The translations under genes and the position numbers were made by a program. Positions 59,701 to 64,000 of a stretch of 64,000 nucleotides of DNA are shown one piece after another. This stretch comes from Congeria kusceri (lineage: Eukaryota; Mollusca; Bivalvia; Myida; Dreissenidae), in the NCBI GenBank assembly GCA_027627225.1, contig JAPFQT010000084.1:1-64000 (forward strand). Direction: 5' to 3'. The notes below the pieces were generated by a model. That model did no database searches. It was not told where the DNA came from and saw only the letters and a program-made list of their open reading frames with translations. How positions within the stretch are numbered: position 1 is the stretch's first letter; every line of letters begins with the position of its first letter.

Positions 59701-61521
59701 TGTCATTACCGTAAATTCTCACGGATAGGATGCCCCCAAGTATAAGACGCACCTAAAAATTGAGATCATAATTTGTTGTAAAAAAATCAGCTATTTAAAA
59801 GCTTGTTAACATCAAAATTGTAAATTTTGCGTCCATTGTTTATTGACACTGAAAATATATTTATACATTACAAAATGCGGATGTTTTTTTTGCTGTATTG
59901 AGAGGTCTTGAGAAGACTCAAGTGTCAACACCTTTAATTACACCACAAGCGCTAATTGTCTGTTTGACTAACACAGTTTTGCAAATATCATCAATGACAC
60001 CATCCTTTTCATTTGCAGAACAGTATAAAAGGTGTGGTAAAGTTTTTCAGGTGGTGTTTACACTACGGCTCATTTAACCCTGGTTCTTATTTTTTTATGT
60101 ATAATGTTTTATTGCATATATATTTCGGAAAAATGAGAATTAAGAATATAAAACATACAAAATAAGAATATATATTATATAATACTATATTTTTAAAAGA
60201 TCCCCATATAAAACAGTGCGAAACGTATCGGGTACGAATACTTGCTTATATAAGCGTTAGTGACGTCGAACGAGCGTCTTTTCAAAATGGCACCCACAGT
60301 TGATATTTATGAAAGAAAAACTAGGTGATTTTGCTTATATCGGCGTATAAGACGCACCGGAAAACTGCTACGCATTTTGGCTGAGAAAAGTGTGGCTTAT
60401 ACGCGTGAATTTACGGCACGTCATTGACAATTCTGGAAAATGCAGTAGATTTTTATGTCTTTTTTGCAGTCAGTTTTGGAGAACTAGTAGCAATGCGATA
60501 TTTGCAATGGCTGTGCTATAAGGTCAAGTTTTTCATTTTCTTTGATAATTTTCTGTCCAATGTTGATAAATTATGTTAATGAAGGCTATGAAGCCATCAA
60601 TGTTGCATTTACAAATAACTGAAAGGATATTGTTGCAACACAGTATTATAAATTATAATAAGACAACAAACATAGAAAAGACATGATTTTGGTTCTTTTT
60701 TTCAATAAAAATGATTATTTCATGTTGTTTATGTATGTTTGTTATATTATGTCAATACTTTTGGGATAATTAGCATATTTCCATGACTTTTTCATTAAAC
60801 CGACTGTGTCTTTTATCATTCGTACTGTATTTATAAACTGTGTTCATGGACACAGTTCAATTTTTGTGTGAAAAATTTGTAAATGCATACAAGTATACAG
60901 TTTTGTGGTAAAATCAATTTTACTGATGTAGTTATACATGCAGGTGTCTATTGCACTAATTACTCTGCAAAATTATTAAATTACAAATTGTAAACTGCAC
61001 ATAAAACATTGCTGTAATAAAACAGTTTATTGTATGTTTAATGTCTTATTCCAACTTTACATAATAGTGTGTTTTGCCTATCTTTGGATCACCAACTCAT
61101 CGTGTATGTTGACTGGATGTCATTCCCTAACATTGTGTGTTCACAAACTCATTGTGTATGTTGACTGGATGTCATTCCCTAAAATTGTGTGTTCACCAAC
61201 TCATCGTGTATGTTGACTGGATATCATTCCCTAACATTGTGTGTTCACCAACTCAGCGTATATGTTGACTGGATATCATTCCCTAACATTGTGTGTTCAC
61301 CAACTCAGCATATATGTAAACTAGATATTGTTGTGTATTATCTGTGGATCACCAACTTACCATGTATGTCGACTGAATATCGTGGCATATCTTTTGATCA
61401 CCAACTCACCGTGTATGTGGACTGGATATCATTACGTATCTTGCTGTCGGATTTGGCACATGCCGTCGGCCCTTGTTCTGGTTCAACGTCTTTACCGACA
61501 TCTTCGGAGCCTGAGCCAGCA
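41652..61521 (-). CDS. Coiled-coil protein gene, last six exons
   Basis: Six minus-strand exons (61521-61410, 57932-57833, 55566-55490, 46437-46303, 46160-46060, 41772-41652) join in phase at all five junctions into 214 codons plus TAG. An acidic, low-complexity start (GSEDVGKDVEPEQGP) leads into a long charged helix (MKELENEREHRWEAEVAAKK, then LRLQEENEQLKTQLQEAIEA, then a Gln/Lys-rich end QQQMKQQQEK). The heptad pattern predicts a parallel coiled coil; there is no membrane segment or catalytic motif. I cannot assign a family; a cytoskeletal, ciliary or centrosomal scaffold is a guess. The gene continues to the right, since the first exon seen begins inside a codon. Three of its splice junctions are embedded in tandem repeats. 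Confidence 0.85.
41820..42290 (+). repeat. Tandem repeat related to 31250-31970
   Basis: Two to three units with GCACCAAAATACCCAGGTGC, ATGCTGATGAATATGTTTAT and TCCATCACTCTAGCAGT. Intronic in the coiled-coil gene. Confidence 0.8.
42310..43860 (+). repeat. Tandem repeat, about 165-180 bp unit, eight copies
   Basis: Anchors near 42439, 42618, 42797, 42963, 43127, 43303 and 43467 (ACCATGTGACCCC-like). Each unit also has CCCCAGGGGCATAATTTGAA, GAGGACCACTATAGGATGTT and CTCTGGGCCTTGCGGTTTC. It ends in a terminal block with GTGGTTTAGGAGGTGATGTT and GTGCTCAGGTGAGC. Intronic, non-coding. Confidence 0.85.
43900..44220 (+). repeat. Two-unit repeat with AGGTCAAGGTCAAAG
   Basis: Units near 43940 and 44092 share AAATAGGTCAAGGTCAA, GTGAGGTTGGGTG and GATATGG-TGGATTG, and end in a GGACGGACGG run. 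Non-coding. Confidence 0.6.
44511..44523 (+). repeat. Poly-G run (13 G)
   Basis: Uninterrupted run of 13 G preceded by GGGGC. It is length-unstable, possibly miscounted in assembly, and could form a G-quadruplex on the plus strand. Confidence 0.9.
44930..46059 (-). repeat. Degenerate splice-donor-like minisatellite
   Basis: About 40-50 imperfect units of roughly 23 bp. On the gene's strand they read GGAGCACAGGTGGGTAGTC or close variants, the same bases as the real exon end and donor at 46060/46059. At least ten units besides the real junction retain CACAG|GTGG. Units nearer the exon are better preserved than those at 44930-45300. Open frames with CAPKDY-like repeats on the plus strand are artefacts. 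Confidence 0.85.
46060..46160 (-). CDS. Coiled-coil gene, penultimate exon
   Basis: Encodes KLQEVDHLRSTCEAQKQQIQ and SLQSQLANREQEH in heptad-like spacing. The acceptor is the AG at 46161-46162 (AACACAAG), a weak site with little pyrimidine. The donor CACAG|GTGGGT at 46060/46059 leaves two bases (phase 2), which match the next exon. The last 17 exonic bases recur in the adjacent intronic array at 44930-46059. Confidence 0.8.
46303..46437 (-). CDS. Coiled-coil gene, fourth visible exon
   Basis: 135 bp, phase 0 at both ends. Encodes TQLQEAIEALSKSKSVQEEQ, then TRTIRELEDMANKEEREKMK and QQTHE. Acceptor CCCTGTTCTAG, donor GAG|GTATCA. In the upstream intron, starting about 14 bases from the acceptor, a 47-bp tandem duplication (GGCGGGAATGTGCAGAC) lies at 46452-46530. 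Confidence 0.85.
46928..47160. mobile_element. Palindromic MITE (GCATGTGCGTAAAGTG family), copy 2
   Basis: Best-preserved copy. AATGCATGTGCGTAAAGTGT at the left pairs with the CGCACATGCATTAGG end at the right, and an internal stem GATTAGCCTGTGCAGT pairs with ACTGGCTAATC. Outer sequence GTCGTGGGAAAACC pairs with GGTTTTCCCATGACGC. Intronic. Confidence 0.8.
47170..48560. other. Intronic AT-rich DNA
   Basis: No exon or element recognised. The open frames at 47047-47575 and 48168-48425 have no family features. Confidence 0.5.
48565..49200. repeat. 53-bp minisatellite, exactly 12 copies
   Basis: 636 bp equal to 12 x 53. The unit contains CCACTGTGCAGATTACCTAC, CCAGTCATGAGGGTG and TTAACACACACACTCTCA. 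Variants are few (CAGTAATG versus CAGTCATG, CAGATT versus CAAATT, and two CTACACAG copies), which indicates recent homogenisation. Intronic in the coiled-coil gene. On the gene's strand each unit contains TAG|GTAATC. Confidence 0.95.
49490..50150 (+). repeat. Dispersed repeat with TGACCTTGACC words, copy 1
   Basis: Shares with 51640-52195 and 52604-52790 the blocks GACCTTGACCCAACCCACC, GATTGATTCTCAAGG-like, AAAAGTTGA, AGTTACCAAACTTGGCCTAT, AAATCCCTCAAGC and AGCTCGGAC. It ends at AAAGTCAAGCC. Non-coding, intronic. Confidence 0.75.
50160..51630. other. Intronic AT-rich DNA with minor repeat fragments
   Basis: 50498-50800 resembles mollusc dispersed repeats (GAGCTGTCTCAGGGCAGCCC, GGGGCATAATTCTGC). 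No exon seen. Open frames at 50205 and 51423 are unsupported. Confidence 0.45.
51640..52197 (+). repeat. Dispersed repeat with TGACC words, copy 2 (left part)
   Basis: Same family as 49490-50150, with an internal duplication near 51905 and 51940 (CCTGCCAATATAGCTTATAT). Interrupted by a Penelope-like insertion at 52198-52603 and resumed at 52604-52790. Confidence 0.75.
52198..52603 (+). mobile_element. Penelope-like element, 5'-truncated 3' end
   Basis: The insertion is bracketed by AGTTAC on both sides (52192-52197 and 52604-52609) and splits another repeat, so the borders are clear. The coding tail 52199-52357 encodes KKKLTACEVNNNW, then KETEWMYKLSTIMPNGMNTK and a TAG stop. This matches the end of the GIY-YIG endonuclease region of Penelope-like elements (W-x2-KL-x3-P-x-GMN). 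Downstream is CCTGAAGAAGGCTTTTCAGC then CGAAACG, which fits a hammerhead ribozyme core (CUGANGA, a GGC/GCC stem, GAAA). Confidence 0.7.
52604..52790 (+). repeat. Dispersed repeat with TGACC words, copy 2 (right part)
   Basis: Continues the repeat split by the Penelope-like insertion, starting AGTTACCAAACTTAGCC and ending AAAAGTCAAGC. Confidence 0.75.
52800..53280. other. Intronic AT-rich DNA
   Basis: No exon or element with recognisable ends. Confidence 0.5.
53285..53960 (-). repeat. Dispersed repeat with GACCTTTGACC words
   Basis: Three to four diverged units of about 180 bp related to 36330-36720 (GTGACCTTGACCTTTGAGCC, GGTGAACATTTGTG, TCTGGTCCGGACAAGCTG). Ends at AAAGTCGAGCTGAC. Non-coding. 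Confidence 0.7.
53960..54330 (+). repeat. Dispersed repeat related to 950-1915
   Basis: Two units with GGGCAATAACTCT, AACAATATGCACATGTCC, TCTTGGTAGGGATGCTGCAT and TTGAATTC. Ends CGTCGGGGAGCATAAAA. Confidence 0.7.
54340..55440. other. Intronic AT-rich DNA
   Basis: No exon or recognised element. Confidence 0.5.
55490..55566 (-). CDS. Coiled-coil gene, third visible exon
   Basis: 77 bp. The two leading bases CA complete GCA (Ala) with the G from the upstream exon, then KEDGQMVRDERELKLRLQEE and NEQLK. Donor AAG|GTAAAA; acceptor ATGTTGCAG|CAAAAG. The acceptor and first six exonic bases are part of a three-unit 59-bp tandem repeat. Confidence 0.85.
55561..55737 (-). repeat. 59-bp tandem repeat spanning a 3' splice site, three copies
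   Basis: Units start at 55561, 55620 and 55679. Each contains, on the gene's strand, the acceptor ATGTTGCAG (ATGTTGTAG in the middle copy) followed by CAAAAG, the first six bases of the exon at 55566. Units are nearly identical, so the expansion is young. Confidence 0.95.
55940..56125. repeat. Family B palindromic element, fragment
   Basis: Contains AATTGCCAATAAACAACTTG, AAAATCGTTGTTTATTTAC and AGATAAACAACTC. Truncated and diverged. Confidence 0.5.
56255..56400. repeat. Three-unit tandem repeat, 54 bp
   Basis: Three copies of a unit with AGAAATGTCCATCGAAGCAG then AAAAAGTCCACACTGAGTAT. Overlapping Trp/Phe-rich open frames on the minus strand come from it and are not genes. Confidence 0.85.
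56822..57025. mobile_element. Palindromic MITE (GCATGTGCGTAAAGTG family), copy 3
   Basis: Contains TTTAATGCATGTGCGTAAAC, GACATTTTCCGCTTTTATGG and TCGGATTAGCCTGTGCAGAC. The ends GTGGAAAAACG and GGGTTTTCCAC are inverted. Intronic. Confidence 0.75.
57240..57790. repeat. GC-shifted, internally repetitive element
   Basis: Repeated words such as AGAACGCCGAG, GAAGCGCCATG, GCAGTGG and CATAGAAC are scattered in both orientations. A CCCCTAGTGTAACAGGGG palindrome lies at about 57281 and GTATAGTGTGACAGGGTAT at about 57749. Probably a decayed non-autonomous DNA element; borders uncertain. The 119-codon minus-strand frame is not supported. Confidence 0.45.
57833..57932 (-). CDS. Coiled-coil gene, second visible exon
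   Basis: 100 bp. Acceptor ATGTTTCAG, donor AAAG|GTTTTT (weak donor, phase 1). Encodes DIMKELENEREHRWEAEVAA then KKLVDGIKTLTTK. Strong helix-forming, charged composition. Confidence 0.85.
58018..58302 (-). mobile_element. tRNA-derived SINE, copy 2
   Basis: Same family and orientation as 36025-36320, with the full body (GGTTAACTGACCGC, GGGCAGTTGTCAGTTACTGG). The tRNA-like head has a short deletion between CTAGCTCAG and GACTGTCAATC, so the A-box/B-box spacing is reduced. The B box GAGTTCGAACCCC is intact. Intronic. Confidence 0.8.
58310..59700. other. Intronic AT-rich DNA
   Basis: 58350-58520 has loosely repeated ATTATCCTTCATAATTGGTA-like words and 58590-58660 is CATCAC-rich. No exon recognised. 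A block with GAGAGGGCCATGATGGCCC and AAGGTGCTCACCTGAGAAC at 59452-59495 matches the start of a common mollusc dispersed repeat. Confidence 0.45.
59708..60419. mobile_element. TIR element (CCGTAAATTC ends), 712 bp
   Basis: The left end ACCGTAAATTCTCACGGATA and the right end, reverse-complemented, GTGCCGTAAATTCACGCGTA form the termini. GTCATT lies just outside both ends (59702-59707 and 60420-60425). Inner GTATAAGACGCACC words occur near both ends (59743 direct, 60345 direct). AT-rich core, no transposase. Confidence 0.65.
60430..61080. other. Intronic AT-rich DNA
   Basis: No exon or recognised element. Confidence 0.5.
61090..61445 (-). repeat. 52-bp tandem array spanning a 5' splice site, seven units
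   Basis: Unit anchors CACCAACTCA at 61090, 61142, 61194, 61246, 61298, 61350 and 61399. On the gene's strand each unit reads GATATCCAGTCxACATACAC then the junction and GAGTTGGTG. Only the exon-proximal two units have GT: GTGAGT (real, 61409) and GTAAGT (61359). The other five read AT or CT there. Confidence 0.9.
61410..61521 (-). CDS. Coiled-coil gene, first visible exon
   Basis: 112 bp. Acceptor CTTTCATTCAG, with one leading base completing a codon from an exon outside or not recognised. Encodes AGSGSEDVGKDVEPEQGPTA then CAKSDSKIRNDIQSTYT, phase 0 at the donor ACG|GTGAGT. The last roughly 24 exonic bases and the donor are the final unit of the 52-bp array at 61090-61445. Confidence 0.75.
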
Positions 61522-61754
61522 CTGAATGAAAGAGACCAACAAATATGAACAAAACATGCAATATTGTGCAGAATTCAGTGATTTTGTTCGTCACAACTCA
61601 GTGATTAATGTCTTTCCACAGGACGGGCATGTTCTGTTTCATGTCAAACAATTTGTATCTTCTTTTGTTAGAAAATAAATCATGACTTACAGATTTCAAA
61701 TCTAATTCACACCAAACCTGTTCCAAACCCTGTAAAAACAAGGCTTTGATAGTA

Positions 61755-62850
61755 TTGCAAGCAATACAGGAGTCCCCTAATGGAGAAAACCCTACTAATT
61801 AAACATTGTGCAATACCGTCAAATCGCCCTTTATCTGTAGATGAACAAAGTTTCATATTCAAATCCCATTTGTCACCGCAGTATTAAGTTGTTGCCTTTT
61901 CTATTTTAGTAACATTCACCAAATATTTGATTTTCTTTTTGAGTTATGGCAGTACTAAGCTGACAGAGGGCAATCATATAGTCCATTCTGTGTACCAAGT
62001 TTCATATTCATATGTTATGTTCTTTTCGAATTATTACAGTATTAATTTTATTCCTATTTTAAGTAACAGTCACGTGACCTTTGACCTCAGGTGAAAAATA
62101 AAGGGTCATGTACAATCCTCACCTTGCTATTTCTATGAATACAAAGTTTCATCAAAGTATCTTTACTACTTTTTGAGTAATCGCAGGATCCAGGTTTTGG
62201 GGACGGGACAGACAGACAGAGACGTACGGACAAACAGACAGACAGATGCACACAGGCAAACCCATAGTCCAATCTGTTTACCTAGTTTCATTAAGTTTCA
62301 TGATCATATCTTATGCACTTTTCAAAATATTACAGTATTCAGTTTATTTCTATTTCAGTAACAGTCACGTGACCTTTGACATCTGGTGAAAAATAAAAGG
62401 TCGTGCATAATTCTCACATTGCTGTTGCTATGTATACAAAGTTTTATCAAAGTGTCTTCAGTATTTTCCGAGTTATCACAGGATCCAGGTTTTGGGGACG
62501 GACGGACAGACATACATACAAACGAACAAACAGAACAACACACAGACAGATGGCAAACCTATAGTTCAATCTCTGTACCAAGTTTCATGGTCATATCTTA
62601 TGTCCATTTCGACATATTACAGTATTAAGATGACTTCTATTTTTAGCAACAGTCACGTGACCTTTTACCTCTTGTGAAAAGAAAGGTCGTGCCTAATCCT
62701 CACATTGCCACATTGCCGTTTATATGTATACCCAGTTTCATCGAAATAAGTTCAGTACTTTTTGAGTTATTGCATGAACAAGGTATTGGGGACGGACGGA
62801 CGGATGGAGGGCAAACTTCTAGTCCCCTCCGGTGAAGCAGTGGTAGGGGA
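61755..62850 (+). repeat. 1.1-kb dispersed repeat block, copy 2
   Basis: Matches 32810-33950 throughout, including ATACAGGAGTCCCCTAATGG, GTGCAATACCGTCAAATC, three CAGGATCCAGG-type units (62186, 62480, 62778) and GACAGAC runs. It ends with a CCCCTCCGGTGAAGCAGTGG block that the other copy lacks. Confidence 0.85.
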
Positions 62851-62869
62851 CTTAAAGTGCATATTATAT

Positions 62870-63270
62870 TTGTAAGATTACGGTAAAATGTTTGTTAAGT
62901 TTCATCAGTCTAGCAGCAATACTTTTTGAGTTACACGTGACACAAGTCCAAAAATATCATATTTTGCTAAAAATGGGCCATAACTCCACTGATGTAAGAA
63001 AAAACTGCACCAAAATACCCAGGTGCACAAGCCCCGATGCCAATGAATATGCTTATAAAGTTTCATCACTCTAGCAGTTATACTTTTTATGTTATGTGTG
63101 ACACAACAATCCAACGGACGGATGGACGGACATGGGCAAATCTATAAGCCTATAAAGTGGGGGCATAAAAACTGATTTAAAAAACTTAACTAACACAGAC
63201 GCCGACTCAGATGACAGGGCCACGACAATAGCTCGACATTTTATCTTCGAAAAGTCGAGCTAAAAATTAT
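62870..63270 (+). repeat. Tandem-repeat fragment related to 31250-31970
   Basis: One to two units with GCACCAAAATACCCAGGTGC and TTTCATCACTCTAGCAGT, then a GGACGGATGGACGGAC terminus and a second repeat end (CAGACGCCGACTCAGATGAC, AAAAGTCGAGC). Confidence 0.75.
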
Positions 63271-63344
63271 CAAGAGGGCATGTGTCCAACATTAATTCAA
63301 TGTACAGGAATGTAGTAATGAGGCAACTATTTAATAATTATGAA

Positions 63345-63660
63345 ATAATTTTCAATTTATCATAGCTTGTCGGCCAATAAACACTGATTTGGAGTTCTGA
63401 GGCATAGGAATAAAACCACGAGGGCGTTAGCCCGAGTTGTTTAACAGCCATGCATTAGAACAACAAAGTGTTGTTTATTGGCTAATTCAAAACAATAATG
63501 CAATAACATGAGTTGACATATATTTTTGCAGTTGTAATTGGAACTACTTTTTACTATGCTCTGCTCAGAATTGGGACTTCTTTTTGCATTGTTTATTGGG
63601 TAGTTTAACACCGATAATTTTGTTCTTTGTCTATAGAAAGATTAGCGGGTATCATATTAG
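63345..63660 (-). repeat. Family B nested-palindrome element, reversed copy
   Basis: One copy in the same orientation as 8925-9560, with GGAGTTCTGAGGCATAGGAA, ACCACGAGGGCGTTAGCCCG and GTTCTTTGTCTATAGAAAGA then TTAGCGGGTATCAT at the end. Confidence 0.7.
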
Positions 63661-64000
63661 AATTCAATACATGCAACATGCACTTGAAAAATAGTATGTT
63701 TTTATACTGACTCTATGATTTCTTAAAATTCAACAAAGTTCCAAACTGACCCATATTGTTAACATACCAACAGCCTTGTTTGAGAAATAGTTACAAAAGG
63801 GAAACCATTAAATTTGTGAAGTCCATTAAAATTATAGGGTGACACAACAATAAACCATAAACTCTTCAACGTTAAACCAGAGTAGTTTTTCACATTCATT
63901 GCTTTTCGATACTGAAAACCCGGTTTCAAATTTCTAGCATCAATTAAGGAATAGTTTTTGCTTTAGAGTTGTTAATCTGATAATAAGCAAAAATTTTGAG
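63661..64000. other. AT-rich window end
   Basis: No exon found here. The coiled-coil gene's next upstream exon must lie beyond or be too short to recognise. Confidence 0.4.

Noticed and set aside
61034..61548. Plus-strand frames with repeated CSPTHRVC-like blocks
   Set aside because: They are the antisense reading of the 52-bp array and the coiled-coil exon.

Overview
The window is eukaryotic, AT-rich, intron-bearing and packed with repeats. It looks like bivalve mollusc DNA, possibly a dreissenid mussel. That attribution rests on remembered repeat families and on an NHL-type protein typical of bivalves, so it is an inference. Real coding sequence is sparse, and every convincing protein-coding piece except one retroelement tail is on the minus strand. 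I see no bacterial-type operon, CRISPR array or rRNA gene.

Layout. 1-17 kb: dispersed and tandem repeats, including three same-orientation copies of an unnamed unit of about 1 kb (family A), clusters of a nested-palindrome element in both orientations (family B), a TIR-flanked element at 7122-8757, a GC-rich inverted-repeat island near 13.4-14.0 kb, a tRNA-derived SINE and a MITE. 17.8-23.4 kb: a CACGCAACACAACC-type minisatellite, two TIR-bounded short elements carrying tRNA-like pol III promoters, and more MITEs. 24.4-26.4 kb: a decayed CR1/Jockey-like LINE on the minus strand. 27.4-29.2 kb: the last two exons of an NHL-repeat protein on the minus strand, joined in matching phase but with a one-base frameshift. 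30-40.9 kb: further TIR elements, 170-bp and 300-bp tandem repeats, a SINE, and a 1.3-kb TIR element containing promoter-like motifs and a possible tiny first exon.

41.6-61.5 kb: six minus-strand exons of one coiled-coil protein gene (214 codons plus stop, 3' end of the gene). All five junctions agree in reading phase. Its introns hold a Penelope-like element tail, a 12-copy 53-bp minisatellite, a SINE, and several tandem blocks.

The most striking observation is in this coiled-coil gene. Three of its splice junctions are themselves part of tandem repeats: a 5' splice site in a seven-unit 52-bp array (61.09-61.45 kb), a 3' splice site in a three-unit 59-bp array (55.56-55.74 kb), and a 5' splice site at the edge of a degenerate 1.1-kb array of about 23-bp units (44.93-46.07 kb). 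In each case the repeat unit spans the exon-intron boundary. This suggests repeated local amplification of splice sites, or repeat-derived splice sites.
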